64,000 nt of DNA from Streptomyces fragilis (GCF_003112515.1 NZ_BEVZ01000002.1:1364001-1428000), one strand, 5' to 3'. Positions 44,801 to 57,586 are shown, counted from the stretch's first letter. Notes: generated by a model from the sequence alone, not told the origin. Translations and numbers: made by a program.

Positions 44801-47800
44801 CTGCCGGAGGCCGGCCAGGGCGCCGTACAGGTACAGCTGACCGTCGCCGCCTTCGACGAGCACGGGACGCGCGGACTGGCCGTGCACTCCCGTCCCGCCG
44901 AGGGCGGACCCTGGACCAGGCACGCGACCGGGCTGCTGTCCGCCTCCCGCAGCGGTGGCGACGGCCCGCCCGCGTCGTCCGCCGCCTGGCCGCCGGCGGA
45001 CGCCGAGCCGGTGGACGTCGACGCCCTCTACGACCGACTCGACGTCCTCGGTCTGGTCTACGGGCCCGCGTTCCGCGGTGTGCGGGCGGCATGGCACAGC
45101 GGGGACGACCTGTACGCGGAGCTGGTACTGCCGGACACCGGCCCGGACGCGGCCGAGGGCTTCGGCGTGCACCCCGCACTGCTCGACGCCGCCCTGCACC
45201 CCCTCGTCGGCCGCCCGGACGCGCCGGGCGACCGGCCCGAGCTGCCGTTCTCCTGGACCGGCGTCGAACTGCACGCCACCGGCGCCACCACCCTGCGCGC
45301 GCACTGGTCCGGGCGACGGCTGACCGCCGTCGATCCCGGGGGCCGCACCGTCCTGTCGGCCGAGGCACTGGCGCTGCGACCCGCCGACGCACAGCCGGCC
45401 GTCGGCGCCGGACGGCCACCCACGCCGTACCGCGTCGACTGGGTCCCGGTCGTGGTCCCGGCCGCCGTGGAAAGCGGGTCCGCCGACACCGCCGGGGTCA
45501 CGTCCGTCGACGCACTCGACGCGCTGCCCGGGGCAGGCCCTCTCGCCGGAGTGGTCGCGCTGTCCCTGCCCGCGGGGCGCGAGGCCGCCGTACGGGCGCT
45601 CGAGGCCGTGCGCGCCTGGATCGCCGACGAGCGGTACGCCGAGGCTCGCCTGCTGTTCCTGACCCACGGGGCTCGCGGCGCCGACCCCTGGGCCGCCGCG
45701 GTGTGGGGCCTGGTCCGCTCGGCGCAGTCCGAACACCCCGGCCGCTTCGTCCTCGCCGACCTGCCCCCGGGCGCCGGCACGGAGGACGCCGACGCGTCGG
45801 ACCCCGGCCTGCTGGCCTCCCTGGCCGCTGCCGCACGGCAGGAGCCGCAGCTGGCCGTCGGTGACGACGGGGTCCTGCTGGCGCCGCGCCTGGTGCGGGC
45901 GGGCGTCGACGCACCGATCGAGGGCGGCGCCCCCGACGTGGCCGGGCGCACCGTGCTGGTGGCCGGCGGGACCGGAGGCCTGGGGCGTGCACTGGCGCGA
46001 CACCTCGTCACCCGGCACGGCGCCCGGCATCTGCTGCTGCTCAGCCGGCGCGGCGACGCGGCTCCCGGAGCGCAGGAGCTGGCCGCCGAGCTGACCGCGG
46101 CCGGTGCCACCGTGGAGTTCGCGGCCTGCGACACGACGGACCGTGCGGCGCTGGCCCGCGTCCTCGCCGCGGTCCCGGCGGACCGGCCGCTCGGAGCCGT
46201 GTTCCACCTGGCCGGGGTGCTGGACGACGGTGTGGTGGAGGAGCTGACCGCTGAGCGGCTGGAGGCGGTGCTGCGGCCGAAGGCCGACGCGGCGCTGCTG
46301 CTGCACGAGCTGACCGCGGACCTGGAGTTGGACGCGTTCGTGTTGTTCTCCTCGGTGACCGGTGTCCTGGGTACGGCCGGTCAGGCGAACTACGCGGCGG
46401 CCAACGCCTTCCTGGACGCCCTGGCGCAGCACCGTCAGGCGAGGGGACTGCCCGCGACCTCCCTGGCGTGGGGCCTGTGGGACACCGGCGACGGCATGGC
46501 CGGACAGCTCGCCGCCGCCGAACGCGCACGCTGGGCCCGGTCGGGCGTCGAGCCGCTCACCGCGGATGAGGGTCTCGCGCTCCTGGACGCGGCGCTCGCC
46601 GGCCCCGGTGGCGCCCTGGTGCCCGTACGCCTCGACACCGCCGCGTTGCGCGAGCGTGCGGCAGACGGCGTCCTGCCCGCCCCGCTGCGCGGACTCGTCC
46701 GCGCCCCGCTGCGACAGGCCGTCGTGCAGGACGCCACGGCGAGCTGGGCGGAGCGCACGGCCGCGCTGCCCCGCCCGGAACGGGAGAACGCCGTCGCCGA
46801 CCTGGTGCTGGGAGCGGCCGCCACGGTGCTGGGACACGCCACCCCCGCCACCATCGACGGCACCCGTGCCTTCCGAGACCTCGGCTTCGACTCGCTCACC
46901 GCCGTCGAACTGCGCAACCGCCTCGTGGCCGGCACCGGTCTGCGGCTGCCCGCCACTGCCGTCTTCGACCATCCGTCGCCGCAGGCACTGACCGCGTTCG
47001 TGCTGTCGCTCCTGCCCGGCGACCAGGTGTCCCCGGGCGGCGCGCCCGGCCCCGCCGTCGCCGTCGTTGCGCCCGTCGCCGACGACCCGATCGCGATCGT
47101 CGGCATGGCCTGCCGCTACCCCGGAGGCGTGGTCTCGCCGGAGGACCTGTGGAACCTCGTCGCCTCGGGCACGGACGCCGTGGGGCCCTTTCCCGCCGAC
47201 CGCGGCTGGGACCTGGCCGCGCTGTACGACCCGGACCCGGAGACGCTCGGCACCTCGTACGCCCGTGAGGGCGGCTTCCTCTACGAGGCCGGGGACTTCG
47301 ACGCGGAGTTCTTCGGGATGAACCCTCGCGAGGCGCTCGCGACCGATCCGCAGCAGCGGCTGCTGCTGGAGACCGCGTGGGAGGCCTTCGAGCGGGCCGG
47401 GATAGCACCCGCCGCGCTGCGCGGCTCGCGTACCGGTGTGTTCGCCGGTGCGATGTACCACGACTACGTCACCGGACCGGCCGGCATCCCCAAGGAGCTG
47501 GAGGGCTACCTGCTGACCGGCAACACGTCGAGCGTGGTCTCCGGCCGGGTGGCCTACACGTTCGGTCTGGAGGGGCCGGCGGTGACGGTGGACACCGCGT
47601 GCTCGTCGTCGCTGGTCGCGTTGCACCTGGCGACGCAGGCGTTGCGCAGTGGTGAGTGCGATCTGGCGCTGGCGGGCGGGGTCACCGTGATGGCCAGTCC
47701 CGCGACGTTCGTGGAGTTCAGCCGTCAGCGGGGGCTGGCGCCGGACGGCCGCTGCAAGTCGTTCGCCGCCGGTGCCGACGGGACCGGCTGGAGCGAGGGT

Positions 47801-50800
47801 GTGGGGCTGCTGCTGGTGGAGCGGTTGTCCGACGCCCGCCGCAACGGTCACCAGGTGCTGGCGGTGCTGCGCGGTTCGGCGGTGAACCAGGACGGCGCGA
47901 GCAACGGGCTGACCGCCCCGAACGGGCCCGCCCAGGAACGTGTCATCCGCCAGGCCCTCGCCAACGCCGGGCTCACCCCCGCCGACGTCGACGCCGTCGA
48001 AGCGCACGGCACCGGTACCCGGCTCGGGGACCCGATCGAGGCGCAGGCGTTGATCTCGGTGTACGGGCGGGGTCGTGAGGCGGGGCGGCCTTTGTTGCTG
48101 GGGTCGTTGAAGTCGAACATCGGGCATGCGCAGGCGGCTGCCGGTGTCGGTGGGGTCATCAAGATGGTCGAGGCGATGCGTCACGGGGTGGTGCCGGGGA
48201 CGTTGCACGTGGACGCGCCGTCGCCTCATGTGGACTGGTCTGCCGGTGCCGTGGAGTTGGTGACGGATGCGGTGCGGTGGCCGGAGCGGGAGCGTCCGCG
48301 TCGGGCGGCCGTCTCCTCGTTCGGCATCAGCGGCACCAACGCCCACGTCATCCTCGAACAGGCCGAACCGGTCGGGGAGACCGGCGACGCCCATCACGGC
48401 CCCGTGGTCCTCCCGCTCTCCGCCCGGACCCCGCAGGCGCTGCGCCAACAGGCCGCTCGTCTCGCCGAGTTCGTCGCCGAGCGCGCTGAACGCCTGCCGG
48501 CCACGGCAGGTGCGCTGGCGCACGGACGCGCGGCCCTGGAGCAGCGCGCGGTCGTGGTCGTGGACGGCCCCGACGCGGAGGCGGAAGCCGTACGGGCACT
48601 GCGGGCGCTCGCCGACGGAGAGGAGCATCCGGCGGTGCGGCTGGGCACCGCCGGCGGTCCGCTGCGGTCGGCGTTCGTGTTCACCGGGCAGGGGAGTCAG
48701 TACGCGGGCATGGGCCGTGAACTGTACGCGGCGGAGCCGGTGTTCGCGGAGGCGTTCGACGAGGTGTGCGCGGCGTTGGACGTGCACCTCGAACGGCCGC
48801 TGCGGGACGTGGTGTTCGGCGAGGGCGCGGAGCTGGACGAGACGCGGTGGACGCAGCCGGCGTTGTTCGCGCTGGAGACCGCGCTGTTCCGGCTGGTCGC
48901 GCATTACGGGGTGGAGCCGCAGTGGGTGGCGGGACATTCGATCGGTGAGGTGACGGCTGCGCACGTGGCCGGGGTGCTTTCCCTCAGTGATGCGGCCGCG
49001 TTGGTCGCGGCGCGGGGCCGGTTGATGCAGCAGGCCCCGGCCGGCGGCGCGATGACGGCCGTGGAGGCGACCGAGGACGAGGTGCTGCCGCTGCTCACGC
49101 CGCAGGTCTCGCTGGCGGCGGTGAACGGACCGCGGTCGGTGGTCGTCTCCGGCGACGAAGCCGAAGTCTCCCGAGTGGCCCATCACTTCGCAGGTCTGGG
49201 TCGGCGGACGCGGCGTCTGACCGTGAGCCACGCCTTCCACTCGGCGCACATGGAGCCGGTGCTCGAGGAGTTCCGCGACGCGGCCGCGGGGCTCACCTTC
49301 CACGCCCCGCGCATCCCGCTCGTCTCCACCCTCACAGGGGAGCTCGCGACCGCCGAGGAACTGGCCTCGCCGGACTACTGGACCCGCCAGATCCGCGGCA
49401 CCGTCCGCTACCACCACGCCGTGCGGACCCTGGAGGACCAAGGCGCCACCCTGTTCGTCGAGGTCGGGCCCGACGCCGTCCTCGCCCCGCTCACGGACGA
49501 AGCGGTGCCCCTCCTGCGCAAGGGACGGGACGAGGGACTCACGGTGCGCGCCGCGCTCGCCGCCCTGCACACCCGGGGTGCCGCCCTCGACTGGGCGGCC
49601 CTGCTGCCGGAGCGCGCGTCCGCCGCCGACCTGCCGACCTACGCCTTCCAGCACCGGCGCTACTGGATGGAGGCGGACGACCGGCCGTCCGGAGCCGGTC
49701 TCCTGCTCGGTCCGGCGGTCGAACGCGCCGCCGACGGCAGTCTCCAGTTCACCGGCGAGATCGGGACCGGCACGCTGCCCTGGCTGGCCGACCACGCGGT
49801 CGACGGGACCGCGCTGGCCCCGGCGAGCCTCTTCGCCGACCTGGCGCTGCGCGCCGGTGAGCGGGCGGGCTTCCCGGTGGTGGACGAACTGACACTGGAG
49901 GCGCCGCTGGCCCTGGCCGCCGCGGGAACGGTGCCGGTCCAGCTGACCGTGGAGGCGGAGGCGGGCGGTCTGCGGGCCTTCGCGGTGCACGCCCGCCCCG
50001 AGGCCGACGCGCCGTGGGTGCGGTACGCCTCCGGCGCGCTGGCCGCGGACGACGGGTCCGCCGGCCCCGAGGCGGACGACGAGTGGCCCCTGACGGGAGC
50101 CGTGGCCACGGACGTCGGCGAGGTGTACGACCGGCTCGCCGCACTCGGCTACGGCTACGGGCCGCAGTTCCGCAACGTGAGGGCCGCCTGGCGCCGTGGC
50201 GCGGTCTTGCTGGCCGAGGTCGAGCTCCCCGAGCAGCTGCTCGACGAGGCGGACGGCTTCGCCCTGCACCCGGCCCTGCTGGACGCGGCACTGCACCTGC
50301 TGCCCGTGCGCCCCGACGGCGGCGGGACGACGGTGCTGCCGTTCTCCTGGTCGGGCGTGCGGCTGCACGCCACCGGAGCGCGCACCCTGCGGGTGCGGCT
50401 CGAACCGGCCGGGACCGACGCCTTCTCACTGGAGGGCCGGGACCCGGCGGGCGACCCGGTGCTGTCCGTGGCGTCCGTGCTCCTGCGCGCGCTGCCCGGC
50501 GCGGCGCTCACCGCGGCCGCCGATCCGCTCCACGCCGTGGAGTGGACGCCCGTGCCCACCGCGTCCGCCGTGCCCACCGGGTCCGCAGTGCCCGCCGGGT
50601 CGGCCGCGTCCACGCGGGACGCCTCGGCGGAACGCGTCGCCGTGGCGCGCGTCGAGGACGTGGCGGACGTGCACGAGGCGGCCGGACGCGCCCTCGCCCT
50701 GGTCCAGGAGCGGCTGGCGTCCGGCACCGCCGGGGAGGGGACGCTCGCCGTCGTCACGACCGGGGCGTGCGCCGCCGTGCAGCAGGACACCGTGCCGGGC

Positions 50801-53800
50801 CTGGCGTCCGCGGCGGTGTGGGGGCTGGTGCGGGCCGCGCAGAGCGAACACCCGGGCCGGTTCGTGCTGGTCGACACCGACGGCACCGCCGAGTCGGAGC
50901 GGGCGCTGGACACCGCCCTGGCCACCGGCGAACCGCAGGTCGCCGTGCGCCGCGGCCAGGTGCTGGTACCGCGGCTGGCGAGGATCGCGCCCCCGCCGCC
51001 CGCCCCGCAGGACGCGGGTGCCGGTCGCGACCCGGGACGGGGCACCGTCCTGCTCACCGGGGCCACCGGGTCGCTCGGCGCGCTGGTGGCGGAACACCTG
51101 GTCACCCGGCACGGAGCACGCCGTCTGCTGCTCACCAGCCGGCGGGGACCCGCCGCGCCGGGCGCGCGGGAACTGGTGGACCGTCTGACCGGGCTAGGAG
51201 CCCAGGTGCGGCTCGCGGCCTGCGACACGGCCGACCGGGGCGAGCTGAGCGCGCTGCTCGCCTCCGTCCCGCCGGAGCATCCGGTCACCGCGGTCGTGCA
51301 CGCGGCCGGGGTGCTGGACGACGGTGTGGTGGAGGAGCTGACCGCTGAGCGGCTGGAGGCGGTGCTGCGGCCGAAGGCCGACGCGGCGCTGCTGCTGCAC
51401 GAGCTGACCGCGGACCTGGAGCTGGACGCGTTCGTGTTGTTCTCCTCGGTGACCGGTGTCCTGGGCACGGCCGGTCAGGCGAACTACGCGGCGGCGAACG
51501 CCTTCCTGGACGCCCTGGCGCAGCACCGTCAGGCGAGGGGACTGCCCGCGACCTCCCTGGCGTGGGGCCTGTGGGACACCGGCGACGGCATGGCCGGGCA
51601 CCTGACGTCCGCCGACCGTGCGCGTCTGGCGCGCGGCGGGCTCGCCCCGCTCACCGTCGAGCGTGCGCTGAGGATGTTCGACGCCGCCTTGGCGGCGCCT
51701 TCTCCTCTGCTGGTCGCCACCCGCTTCGCCCTGGCGGCCCTCGAGACGCCGGACGCCGTGGTGCCGGCGCCGCTGCGCTCCCTGGTGCGCCCGGCGCCGC
51801 GCCGCGCGGCCGCCACGAGCGCCGCGACCGGGCACGGCTCACCGGCCGCCCGCCTGGCCGCGCTGCCTCCCGCCGAGGCGGAACGCGAGGTGCTGGAGCT
51901 GGTGCGCACGGCGGTGTCCACCGTCCTCGGGCACGCCGACAGCAGGGCCGTGGCCCGCGACCGGGCCTTCGGCGACCTGGGCTTCGACTCGCTCACCGCC
52001 GTCGAACTCCGCAACCGGCTGCGCACCGCCACCGGCCTGCGACTGCCCACCACCCTGGTCTTCGACCACCCCACGCCGGGCGCCCTGAGCGAATGGCTGC
52101 TCACGGAGCTGCGCGGGACGCGGACCTCCGCCGAGGCACCGGCGGCTTCGCCCGCGGTGGCCGCCGGCGACGACCCGATCGCGGTCGTCGCCATGGCCTG
52201 CCGCTATCCCGGAGGCGTGGCCTCGCCGGAGGACCTGTGGGAGCTCGTCACCTCCGGTGCCGACGCCATCGGACCGTTCCCCGCCGACCGCGGCTGGGAC
52301 CTGGCCGCCCTCTACGACCCGGACCCGGAGACGCTCGGCACCTCGTACGCCCGTGAGGGCGGCTTCCTGTACGACGCCGGCGACTTCGACGCCGAGTTCT
52401 TCGGGATGAGCCCGCGGGAAGCCCTGACCACCGATCCGCAGCAGCGGCTGCTGCTGGAGACGGCGTGGGAGGCCTTCGAGCGGGCCGGGATGGCACCCGC
52501 CGCGCTGCGCGGCTCGCGCACCGGCGTCTTCGCCGGCGTGATGTACGGCGACTACGGCGCCCGCCTGCACCAGGCGCCCCGGGCGCCGAAGGAGGCCGAG
52601 GGGTACCTGGTCAGCGGCAGCGCGGGCAGTGTGGCGTCCGGCCGGGTGGCCTACACGTTCGGTCTGGAGGGGCCGGCGGTGACGGTGGACACCGCGTGCT
52701 CGTCGTCGCTGGTCGCGTTGCACCTGGCGGCTCAGGCGTTGCGCAGTGGTGAGTGCGATCTGGCGCTGGCGGGCGGGGTCACCGTGATGGCCAGTCCCGC
52801 GACGTTCGTGGAGTTCAGCCGTCAGCGGGGGCTGGCGCCGGACGGGCGGTGCAAGTCGTTCGCCGCCGGTGCCGACGGGACCGGCTGGAGCGAGGGTGTG
52901 GGGCTGCTGCTGGTGGAGCGGTTGTCCGACGCCCGCCGCAACGGTCACCAGGTGCTGGCGGTGCTGCGCGGTTCGGCGGTGAACCAGGACGGCGCGAGCA
53001 ACGGGCTGACCGCCCCGAACGGGCCCGCCCAGGAACGCGTCATCCGCCAGGCCCTCGCCAACGCCGGGCTCACCCCCGCCGACGTCGACGCCGTCGAGGC
53101 CCACGGCACCGGCACCCGCCTCGGCGACCCGATCGAGGCACAGGCACTGCTGGCGGCCTACGGCCAGGAACGCGACGACGCCGCCCCGCTGTTCCTCGGG
53201 TCCGTGAAGACCAACATCGGGCACACCCAGGCCGCGGCGGGGGTCGCCGGCGTCATCAAGATGGTGATGGCGATGCGCAACGGAACACTGCCGCGCAGCC
53301 TCCACGCCGACGAACCCACCCCGCACGTGGACTGGGCCGCCGGCGCCGTCGAACTGCTGGCCCGGGAACGCCCCTGGCCCGCGCAGGACCGCCCCCGCCG
53401 GGCGGCCGTCTCCTCGTTCGGCATCAGCGGCACCAACGCGCACGTCATCCTCGAGGAGGCCGGGGCGGTGGCACCGGCGGAAGCGGCCGCACCCGCGGCC
53501 GGGACCGGCGACGGCCACCACGGCCCCGTGGTCCTCCCGCTCTCCGCCCGCACCCCGCAGGCGCTGCGCCAACAGGCCGCACGCCTCGCCGAGTTCCTCA
53601 CCACACGCCCCGCGGCCGGCCTGCGGCCGACGGCCCACGCCCTGGCCACGGGACGGGCCGCCCTCGACCACCGGGCCGCGCTCGTGGCCGGGGACCCGGC
53701 CGAGGCACAGGCGGCGCTGACCGCTCTGGCGGCCGGGGACACCACGGGCGCCGCCGTACCCGCGGGCGAGCCGCGCACGGCGTTCCTGTTCACCGGACAG

Positions 53801-56800
53801 GGCAGCCAGCGGGCCGCGATGGGCCGTGAACTCCACGCCGCCGAACCGGTCTTCGCGGCGGCGTTCGACGAGGCGTGCGCCGCCCTCGACCCCCACCTGG
53901 ACCGTCCGCTGAAGGACGTCGTGTTCTCCGACGACCCCGCCCTCCTGCACCGCACCCGCTACACCCAGCCCGCCCTGTTCGCTCTGGAGACCGCCCTCCA
54001 CCGGCTCCTCGACAGCCGCGGCGTCCGCCCCGACGTCCTGCTCGGACACTCCGTCGGGTCGGTGGCGGCCGCCCACGTGGCCGGGGTGCTGTCCCTCGCG
54101 GACGCGGCGACGCTGATCACCGCGCGCGGCCGGCTGATGCAGGACCTGCCGTCCGGCGGCGCCATGGCGGCCGTGTCGCTGCCCGAGCAGGAGACGCTGG
54201 CCCTGCTCGACGGCCTCGGCCCCGACATCGGGGTCGCCGCGCTCAACGGGCCGCGGGCCACCGTGGTCTCCGGCGCCGAGGAGGCGGTGACGGCCCTGAT
54301 CGAGCGGGCGCGGCAGGACGGGGCGCGCGCCCGGCGGCTGACGGTCCAGCACGCCTTCCACTCCCCGCTGATGGAACCGATGCTGGACGCCTTCCGCGAG
54401 GTCGTGGCCGGGCTGGAGTTCCGGCCGCCGCGCGTACCGATCGTCTCGGACCTGACGGGCCGCACGGCCACCGCCGAGGAACTCGCCTCGCCCGACCACT
54501 GGGTCCGGCACGTCCGCGAGACGGTCCGCTTCGCCGACGGCCTGCGCGCCCTGGCCGAGGACGGCGTCACCGTGTGCGTCGAACTGGGACCGGACGCCGT
54601 GCTGACCACCCTGGCCGCCGACGCCCTGCCCGACGCCGTGGCCGTGCCCCTGCTGCGCCGCGACCGCCCCGAGGTCCGCACGGTGCCGGAGGCACTGGGC
54701 GCCCTGTGGGGTGCGGGGCTCCCCGTCGACCTGGCCGCCCGGCCGGGGGAGGCGCCCGGGACCCTGGCCGGGCAGTTGCCCACCTACCCCTTCCAGCGCG
54801 AGCGCCACTGGCTGGAGGTGCCGTCCCGCGGCGCCGCACGGCCCGGCGACGGCGGCCCGGCCCACCCGCTGCTCGACACGGCGGTGGAACTCGCCGACGG
54901 CTCCGCGACCGTGTACACCGGCCGGATCTCCCTGGACGCCCAGCCGTGGCTGGCCGGGCACGCGCTGCTCGCGACGCCCGTGCTGCCCGCGACGGCGCTG
55001 CTCGAACTCGCCCTGTACGCGGGACGCGAGGCCGGCGCGCCCGAGGTGGAGGAACTCACCCTCCAGGCGCCGCTGCCGGTACCCGACGAAGGGGAGGCGC
55101 GGCTGCAACTGGTGGTCTCCGAGGCGGACGGCGAAGGACGCAGAAACCTGTCCGTGCACTCCGCCGCGGAAGGGGCCGGCTGGACCCGCCACGCCACCGG
55201 CGTCCTGGCCCCCGCCTCGGAGATCTCCGGGGTGCAGGACCTCGCGGCGTGGCCGCCGCCGGACGGCGAGCCCGTGGACCTCACCGGGGCCTACGAGACA
55301 CTCGACGCCCTCGGCTACCGGTACGGGCCGCCGTTCCGCGGGCTGCGCAGGGCCTGGCGCCGGGACGGCACGTGGTTCGCCGAGATCGCCCTCGACGACG
55401 AACCCCCCGGCACGGACGAGGGGTTCACGGCGCACCCCGCCCTGCTGGACGCGGCCCTGCACCCGCTCGCCCTGGACGGCCCCGGCCCTTCGGGCGGCCT
55501 GCGCGTGCCCTTCTCGTGGACGGGCGTCCGCGCGCACGGCGGCGCGGGGCGCTCCCTGCGGGTGCGGCTGACGCCGGACGGCCCCGGCCGGACGGACCTG
55601 ACCGTCGCGGACGCGACGGGGGCGCCCGTGCTGACGGCACGGTCGCTGCTGGTGCGGGAGGCCGACCCGGCGGCACTGGCCGCGGCCCGGCCTTCGGCCC
55701 GGGTCCCCTACCGCGTGGACTGGGTGCCGCTCGCCCCCTCCGGACCGCCCGTGGACCTGCGGCCGTACGACCCGGCGGCCGCCCCGGCGGTCCCCGAGGA
55801 CGGCCCCGCCCACAGCGTGCTGGTGGCGGATGACGACCTGACGCCCGTCCGGCTGCTGACCCACCTGCGCGCCTGGGCCGCCGCCGGGGACCCCGGCCGG
55901 CGCCTGGTCGTGGTGACCCGCGAGGCGACCGCCGTGACGGCCGGGGAGCCGGTGGCCGGGCTCGCCCAGGCCCCGCTGTGGGGCCTGGTCCGCACCGCGC
56001 AGACGGAGCACCCGCGGCGCTTCGTGCTCGTCGACACGGACGGCAGCGCGTCCTCCGAGGCGGCGCTGGCGGCCGCCCTGGCGACGGACGAGCCGCAACT
56101 CGCGCTGCGCCAGGGCGCGCCGTCCGTGCCCCGGCTGGCGCCCTGCCCGCCGGCCGGCGGCGAAGTGACCATCCGCCCCGGCACGGTCCTGCTCACCGGC
56201 GCCACCGGCGCACTGGGCGGCCTCGTCGCCGAACACCTGGTCACCCGGTACGGCGTCCGCCGCCTGCTGCTCGCCGGCCGGCGCGGCCCGGACGCCCCCG
56301 GCGCCCCGGCCCTGGTGGAACGGCTCACCTCGCTCGGCGCCGAGGTCTCCCTCGTCGCCTGCGACATCGCCGACCGCGCCGCACTCACCGCGCTGCTCGG
56401 CTCCGTCCCGCCGGAGCACCCGCTGCGCGCGGTGGTGCACGCGGCCGGCGTCACCGCCGACGGCACCCTGGAGTCGCTGACCGACGAGGACTTCGCGCGG
56501 GTGCGACGGCCCAAGTCCGAGGCCGCGCTGCTGCTGCACGAGCTGACCGCGGACCTGGACCTGGACGCCTTCGTCCTGTTCTCCTCGATCGCCGGGCTCG
56601 TCGGCAACGCGGGCCAGGCCAACTACGCTGCCGCCAACGCCCACCTGGACGCCCTCGCCCAGCACCGCAGGGCTCTCGGACTGCCCGCCGTCTCGCTGGC
56701 CTGGGGCCTGTGGGAGACCGGCGCGGGCATGGCCGGGCAGCTCGGCGCTGCCGACCTCGCGCGGATCGCCCGGACCGGAATCGCCCCGCTCACGGCGGAC

Positions 56801-57529
56801 GAGGGACAGGCCCTGCTCGACGCCGCCCTCGCCGCCGGCCGGGCCGTGGTCGTCCCCGCCCGCCTCGACCTGGCGGCCCTGCGCGGACGGACCGACGCCG
56901 AGCGGGTCCCGCCCCTGCTGCGCGGCCTCGTCCGGACCCCGGCGCGCAAGCCCGCGCCCCGGCCGGCCGGCCCGGCGGCACCCGGCGAGGACACCACCGC
57001 GCCGTGGGTGCGCAAGCTCGGCGAGGCGGCTCCCGGCGACCGGCCCCGCCTGGTCCTCGACCTGGTGCGGGCGACGATCGCCGAGGTACTCGGTCACGCG
57101 CCGAACCGGCCCGTGCCGGCCGACCGCGGGCTGCTCGACCTCGGGTTCGACTCGCTGACCGCCGTCGAACTGCGCAACCGGCTGGGCGCCGAGACCGGTC
57201 TGCGGCTGCCCACCACCGTCCTGTTCGACCAGCCGACGGCCGGTGCCCTGGCCGCGCACCTGCTGGAGTCGCTGACCGACCGGCTGCCCGGCGGCGCGGC
57301 CGCCGTGCTCGCCAGGATCGGCGACCTGGAGGCCGCCCTCACCCAGGACACCGCGCTCGCCGCCGAGGCGCGCGAGCGGGCCGTCGCCCGCCTCACCGCG
57401 GTGCTGGAACGGATGACCGCCGGCGACGCCGCCGCACCAGCCGACCCGTCGCCCGAGGGGCCCCGGCTGGACCAGGTCTCCGACGACGAACTGTTCGACC
57501 TGATCGACGGCCAGCTCGGCGCCGAGTGA
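38879..57529 (+). CDS. abyB1: modular type I polyketide synthase: loading module plus modules 1-3 (6216 aa)
   Basis: Domains in order: KSQ-AT-ACP / KS-AT-DH-KR-ACP / KS-AT-DH-KR-ACP / KS-AT-DH-KR-ACP, then a helical C-terminal docking region (about 6135-6216). All four ATs have HAFH (721, 1738, 3451, 5158), which marks malonyl specificity. The KSQ has Gln165 in place of the nucleophile, so malonyl is decarboxylated to an acetyl starter. No ER domain is present. All three KRs keep the nucleotide-binding loop and the catalytic Tyr, and have LDD or TAD in the B-type position. The expected product is an acetate-primed triene acyl chain, as required at the diene end of abyssomicins. It is followed after 57 bp by the next PKS gene. 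Parts of modules 1-3 are nearly identical at DNA level. Confidence 0.95.
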   Translation: MRNDRPAPIAVVGLACRLPKAPDPDSFWDLLSRGEDAVGEAPAGRWSPAAPARGAFLDEVDRFDAAFFGISPREAAAMDPQQRLMLELGWEALEEAGIVPGALAGSRTAVLAAAIWDDYAALHHRRGEGAADRHSVTGLHRGILANRLSYVLGLTGPSLTVDSAQSSSLVAVHLACESLRSGESDLAVVGGVNLVLSPHSSADSTRFGALSPDGRCFTFDERANGYVRGEGGVAVVLKPLDRARADGDRVHCVILGSAVNNDGASRGLTVPDRAAQEAVIREAHRRAGTDAASVGYVELHGTGTPVGDPVEAAALGAALGAGRPAGSPLRVGSAKTNVGHLEGAAGLVGLLKTALAVSRRRLPASLNFRAPNPRIPLAELGLTVQTALGDWPDAGLPLVAGVSSFGMGGTNCHVVVGDTAAAGIVPDERDAQDERDERLAPATAGPLPWPVSGRDEAALRAQAGRLADHAGGSGATARPEDTAFALAATRTRFAERAVVLGEGREELLRGVQALAAGADHPSVVRGRAEGPARTAVLFTGQGSQYAGMGSELYGADPVFAGAFDEVCAALDVHLELPLRDVVFGEGAELDETRWTQPALFALETALFRLAEHWGLQPDSLAGHSIGEVTAAHVAGVLSLEDAASLVAARGRLMQQAPAGGAMTAVEATEDEVLPLLTPQVSLAAVNGPRSVVVSGDEAEVSRVTDHFAGLGRRTRRLTVSHAFHSAHMEPVLEEFRDVAAGLTFHAPRIPLVSTLTGELATAEELASPDYWTRQIRGTVRFHQAVRAVGRDGRTVFLELGPDAVLTGLGRESLRDSEHVLLPGLRRGRSERLTLLTALAGAYVHGAPIGWETALAARGGRAVPLPTYAFQRERHWITGEPQPLRVAAAAAEDPDADAVPTTASQAGDEAGTASAPEGPRPVSTRPELLELVRTHASIVLGHVTADAVDPGRSFKELGFDSLSGVDLRDRLAAATGLSLPTGLVYNHPTPDAVVELLHDLLGHPVDGAPEPVSRVASDEPIAIIGMACRYPGGVASPEDLWELVSSGADAIGPFPDDRGWDLSALYDPDPATPGTTYVRHGGFLDGAGDFDPALFGISPREAEAMDPQQRLLLETAWETFERAGIAPERLRGTDSGVFVGATAQDYGPRLHEAADGHDGHLLTGSTMSVASGRLAYTFGLQGPAVTVDTACSSSLVALHLAVQALRQGECRLALAGGVTVMPTPGMFLEFSRQQGLAPDGRCKPFAQAADGTAWSEGVGLLLVERLSDARRNGHRVLAVVRGSAVNQDGASNGLTAPSGPAQERVVRQALAAAGCGPAEIDVMEAHGTGTRLGDPIEAQALISVYGRGREAGRPLLLGSLKSNIGHAQAAAGVGGVIKMVEAMRHGVVPGTLHVDAPSPHVDWSAGAVELVTDAVRWPERERPRRAAVSSFGISGTNAHVILEQAPEPSRPAAENPEPEGPRPGAVPLALSAHTPEALRGQAARLKTYIEARPGVDLGAAAVGLTTARAHLEHRAVVVADDRDRALTALAALASGADTADLVGGRAAGPVRSAFVFTGQGSQYAGMGRELYAAEPVFAEAFDEVCAALDVHLERPLREVMFGEGAELDETRWTQPALFALETALFRLVARYGVEPQWVAGHSIGEVTAAHVAGVLSLEDAASLVAARGRLMQQAPAGGAMTAVEATEEEVLPLLAAGVSLAAVNGPRSVVVSGDEAEVSRVAAHFAGLGRRTRRLTVSHAFHSAHMEPVLEEFREVAAGLTFQPPRIPLVSTLTGELATAEELASPDYWTRQIRGTVRYHHAVRTLEDQGASLVVEVGPDAVLSALTPDTVPLLRKGRDEPRTLRTALATAYARGVAVDWPALLPERAPAEDLPTYAFQHRRYWMLPPAPAPRTEELGLESSGHPLLGTTVQRADDGSLLLTGLLSVDGQPWLADHRVLDRVLLPATAFVDLALAAGERAETPRVEELTLQAPLVLPEAGQGAVQVQLTVAAFDEHGTRGLAVHSRPAEGGPWTRHATGLLSASRSGGDGPPASSAAWPPADAEPVDVDALYDRLDVLGLVYGPAFRGVRAAWHSGDDLYAELVLPDTGPDAAEGFGVHPALLDAALHPLVGRPDAPGDRPELPFSWTGVELHATGATTLRAHWSGRRLTAVDPGGRTVLSAEALALRPADAQPAVGAGRPPTPYRVDWVPVVVPAAVESGSADTAGVTSVDALDALPGAGPLAGVVALSLPAGREAAVRALEAVRAWIADERYAEARLLFLTHGARGADPWAAAVWGLVRSAQSEHPGRFVLADLPPGAGTEDADASDPGLLASLAAAARQEPQLAVGDDGVLLAPRLVRAGVDAPIEGGAPDVAGRTVLVAGGTGGLGRALARHLVTRHGARHLLLLSRRGDAAPGAQELAAELTAAGATVEFAACDTTDRAALARVLAAVPADRPLGAVFHLAGVLDDGVVEELTAERLEAVLRPKADAALLLHELTADLELDAFVLFSSVTGVLGTAGQANYAAANAFLDALAQHRQARGLPATSLAWGLWDTGDGMAGQLAAAERARWARSGVEPLTADEGLALLDAALAGPGGALVPVRLDTAALRERAADGVLPAPLRGLVRAPLRQAVVQDATASWAERTAALPRPERENAVADLVLGAAATVLGHATPATIDGTRAFRDLGFDSLTAVELRNRLVAGTGLRLPATAVFDHPSPQALTAFVLSLLPGDQVSPGGAPGPAVAVVAPVADDPIAIVGMACRYPGGVVSPEDLWNLVASGTDAVGPFPADRGWDLAALYDPDPETLGTSYAREGGFLYEAGDFDAEFFGMNPREALATDPQQRLLLETAWEAFERAGIAPAALRGSRTGVFAGAMYHDYVTGPAGIPKELEGYLLTGNTSSVVSGRVAYTFGLEGPAVTVDTACSSSLVALHLATQALRSGECDLALAGGVTVMASPATFVEFSRQRGLAPDGRCKSFAAGADGTGWSEGVGLLLVERLSDARRNGHQVLAVLRGSAVNQDGASNGLTAPNGPAQERVIRQALANAGLTPADVDAVEAHGTGTRLGDPIEAQALISVYGRGREAGRPLLLGSLKSNIGHAQAAAGVGGVIKMVEAMRHGVVPGTLHVDAPSPHVDWSAGAVELVTDAVRWPERERPRRAAVSSFGISGTNAHVILEQAEPVGETGDAHHGPVVLPLSARTPQALRQQAARLAEFVAERAERLPATAGALAHGRAALEQRAVVVVDGPDAEAEAVRALRALADGEEHPAVRLGTAGGPLRSAFVFTGQGSQYAGMGRELYAAEPVFAEAFDEVCAALDVHLERPLRDVVFGEGAELDETRWTQPALFALETALFRLVAHYGVEPQWVAGHSIGEVTAAHVAGVLSLSDAAALVAARGRLMQQAPAGGAMTAVEATEDEVLPLLTPQVSLAAVNGPRSVVVSGDEAEVSRVAHHFAGLGRRTRRLTVSHAFHSAHMEPVLEEFRDAAAGLTFHAPRIPLVSTLTGELATAEELASPDYWTRQIRGTVRYHHAVRTLEDQGATLFVEVGPDAVLAPLTDEAVPLLRKGRDEGLTVRAALAALHTRGAALDWAALLPERASAADLPTYAFQHRRYWMEADDRPSGAGLLLGPAVERAADGSLQFTGEIGTGTLPWLADHAVDGTALAPASLFADLALRAGERAGFPVVDELTLEAPLALAAAGTVPVQLTVEAEAGGLRAFAVHARPEADAPWVRYASGALAADDGSAGPEADDEWPLTGAVATDVGEVYDRLAALGYGYGPQFRNVRAAWRRGAVLLAEVELPEQLLDEADGFALHPALLDAALHLLPVRPDGGGTTVLPFSWSGVRLHATGARTLRVRLEPAGTDAFSLEGRDPAGDPVLSVASVLLRALPGAALTAAADPLHAVEWTPVPTASAVPTGSAVPAGSAASTRDASAERVAVARVEDVADVHEAAGRALALVQERLASGTAGEGTLAVVTTGACAAVQQDTVPGLASAAVWGLVRAAQSEHPGRFVLVDTDGTAESERALDTALATGEPQVAVRRGQVLVPRLARIAPPPPAPQDAGAGRDPGRGTVLLTGATGSLGALVAEHLVTRHGARRLLLTSRRGPAAPGARELVDRLTGLGAQVRLAACDTADRGELSALLASVPPEHPVTAVVHAAGVLDDGVVEELTAERLEAVLRPKADAALLLHELTADLELDAFVLFSSVTGVLGTAGQANYAAANAFLDALAQHRQARGLPATSLAWGLWDTGDGMAGHLTSADRARLARGGLAPLTVERALRMFDAALAAPSPLLVATRFALAALETPDAVVPAPLRSLVRPAPRRAAATSAATGHGSPAARLAALPPAEAEREVLELVRTAVSTVLGHADSRAVARDRAFGDLGFDSLTAVELRNRLRTATGLRLPTTLVFDHPTPGALSEWLLTELRGTRTSAEAPAASPAVAAGDDPIAVVAMACRYPGGVASPEDLWELVTSGADAIGPFPADRGWDLAALYDPDPETLGTSYAREGGFLYDAGDFDAEFFGMSPREALTTDPQQRLLLETAWEAFERAGMAPAALRGSRTGVFAGVMYGDYGARLHQAPRAPKEAEGYLVSGSAGSVASGRVAYTFGLEGPAVTVDTACSSSLVALHLAAQALRSGECDLALAGGVTVMASPATFVEFSRQRGLAPDGRCKSFAAGADGTGWSEGVGLLLVERLSDARRNGHQVLAVLRGSAVNQDGASNGLTAPNGPAQERVIRQALANAGLTPADVDAVEAHGTGTRLGDPIEAQALLAAYGQERDDAAPLFLGSVKTNIGHTQAAAGVAGVIKMVMAMRNGTLPRSLHADEPTPHVDWAAGAVELLARERPWPAQDRPRRAAVSSFGISGTNAHVILEEAGAVAPAEAAAPAAGTGDGHHGPVVLPLSARTPQALRQQAARLAEFLTTRPAAGLRPTAHALATGRAALDHRAALVAGDPAEAQAALTALAAGDTTGAAVPAGEPRTAFLFTGQGSQRAAMGRELHAAEPVFAAAFDEACAALDPHLDRPLKDVVFSDDPALLHRTRYTQPALFALETALHRLLDSRGVRPDVLLGHSVGSVAAAHVAGVLSLADAATLITARGRLMQDLPSGGAMAAVSLPEQETLALLDGLGPDIGVAALNGPRATVVSGAEEAVTALIERARQDGARARRLTVQHAFHSPLMEPMLDAFREVVAGLEFRPPRVPIVSDLTGRTATAEELASPDHWVRHVRETVRFADGLRALAEDGVTVCVELGPDAVLTTLAADALPDAVAVPLLRRDRPEVRTVPEALGALWGAGLPVDLAARPGEAPGTLAGQLPTYPFQRERHWLEVPSRGAARPGDGGPAHPLLDTAVELADGSATVYTGRISLDAQPWLAGHALLATPVLPATALLELALYAGREAGAPEVEELTLQAPLPVPDEGEARLQLVVSEADGEGRRNLSVHSAAEGAGWTRHATGVLAPASEISGVQDLAAWPPPDGEPVDLTGAYETLDALGYRYGPPFRGLRRAWRRDGTWFAEIALDDEPPGTDEGFTAHPALLDAALHPLALDGPGPSGGLRVPFSWTGVRAHGGAGRSLRVRLTPDGPGRTDLTVADATGAPVLTARSLLVREADPAALAAARPSARVPYRVDWVPLAPSGPPVDLRPYDPAAAPAVPEDGPAHSVLVADDDLTPVRLLTHLRAWAAAGDPGRRLVVVTREATAVTAGEPVAGLAQAPLWGLVRTAQTEHPRRFVLVDTDGSASSEAALAAALATDEPQLALRQGAPSVPRLAPCPPAGGEVTIRPGTVLLTGATGALGGLVAEHLVTRYGVRRLLLAGRRGPDAPGAPALVERLTSLGAEVSLVACDIADRAALTALLGSVPPEHPLRAVVHAAGVTADGTLESLTDEDFARVRRPKSEAALLLHELTADLDLDAFVLFSSIAGLVGNAGQANYAAANAHLDALAQHRRALGLPAVSLAWGLWETGAGMAGQLGAADLARIARTGIAPLTADEGQALLDAALAAGRAVVVPARLDLAALRGRTDAERVPPLLRGLVRTPARKPAPRPAGPAAPGEDTTAPWVRKLGEAAPGDRPRLVLDLVRATIAEVLGHAPNRPVPADRGLLDLGFDSLTAVELRNRLGAETGLRLPTTVLFDQPTAGALAAHLLESLTDRLPGGAAAVLARIGDLEAALTQDTALAAEARERAVARLTAVLERMTAGDAAAPADPSPEGPRLDQVSDDELFDLIDGQLGAE
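38891..41894 (+). other. PKS loading module: KSQ-AT(malonyl)-ACP
   Basis: KSQ active site DSAQSSSL (Gln165); AT nucleophile Ser624 in GHSIGE with HAFH at 721-724; ACP Ser960 in [11 protein letters not shown]. The ketosynthase starts at residue 5, so no extra loading domain precedes it. Confidence 0.92.
42857..43209 (+). repeat. KS1 C-terminal segment, near-identical to 48011-48363
   Basis: About 353 bp with only a few base differences from module 2 (offset 5154). Codon choice includes TTG and GGG runs unlike the flanking sequence. Confidence 0.85.
43525..44308 (+). repeat. AT1 segment, near-identical to AT2 (48664-49447) and similar to AT0
   Basis: About 780 bp at constant offset 5139 from AT2. 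The loading-module AT (about 40490-41217) shares most of it, except for a diverged patch of about 45 bp before the GHSIGE serine. The module 3 AT does not share it. Confidence 0.85.
46211..46502 (+). repeat. KR1 catalytic segment, near-identical to 51305-51596
   Basis: 292 bp covering the LDD motif, catalytic Ser and Tyr of the KR, at constant offset 5094 from KR2 with very few differences. Confidence 0.85.
47541..48000 (+). repeat. KS2 central segment, near-identical to 52638-53097
   Basis: About 460 bp around the active-site Cys, offset 5097 from module 3, with a handful of synonymous or local changes. It abuts the segment shared with KS1, so KS2 is a mosaic. Confidence 0.85.
48011..48363 (+). 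repeat. KS2 C-terminal segment, partner of 42857-43209
   Basis: Second copy of the KS segment; identity falls away sharply after the shared ...CTCGAACAGGC end. Confidence 0.85.
48664..49447 (+). repeat. AT2 segment, partner of 43525-44308
   Basis: Second copy of the AT segment, ending in the post-AT linker at ...CTGGAGGACCA. Confidence 0.85.
51305..51596 (+). repeat. KR2 catalytic segment, partner of 46211-46502
   Basis: Second copy of the KR segment; the flanking KR sequence is clearly diverged. Confidence 0.85.
52170..57285 (+). other. PKS module 3: KS-AT(malonyl)-DH-KR-ACP
   Basis: KS Cys4607; AT Ser5058 in GHSVGS and HAFH from 5158; DH His5361 in [10 protein letters not shown] (Gly replaced by Ala); KR loop TGATGALG 5773-5780, VTADG in the LDD position and Tyr5916; ACP Ser6092. 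Its AT and KR sequences are clearly different from those of modules 1 and 2. Confidence 0.9.
52638..53097 (+). repeat. KS3 central segment, partner of 47541-48000
   Basis: Second copy of the KS segment; the C-terminal part of KS3 downstream is different from KS1 and KS2. Confidence 0.85.
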
Positions 57530-57586
57530 GCCGCACCGCCCGCGTGACCACCCATGCCCCAGTGTGAGAAGGAGAGCTGACGTCGT

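Larger units (their letters stand above)
41929..47020 (+). other. PKS module 1: KS-AT(malonyl)-DH-KR(B)-ACP
   Basis: KS Cys1190 in DTACSSS; AT Ser1641 and HAFH from 1738; DH His1935 in [10 protein letters not shown], where Asp replaces the usual Gly, with DAALH further on; KR loop GGTGGLG 2363-2369, LDD motif and Tyr2505; ACP Ser2672. Confidence 0.9.
47081..52120 (+). other. PKS module 2: KS-AT(malonyl)-DH-KR(B)-ACP
   Basis: KS Cys2908; AT Ser3354 and HAFH from 3451; DH His3639 in [10 protein letters not shown], a fully canonical HxxxGxxxxP; KR loop TGATGSLG 4060-4067, LDD motif and Tyr4203; ACP Ser4371. Confidence 0.9.

Noticed and set aside
43220..50368. Very long open frame on the minus strand opposite the first PKS gene (similar ones at 51839-59338 and 38423-43192)
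   Set aside because: Antisense shadow of the PKS coding frame; composition is low-complexity and the repeats mirror the PKS module repeats.
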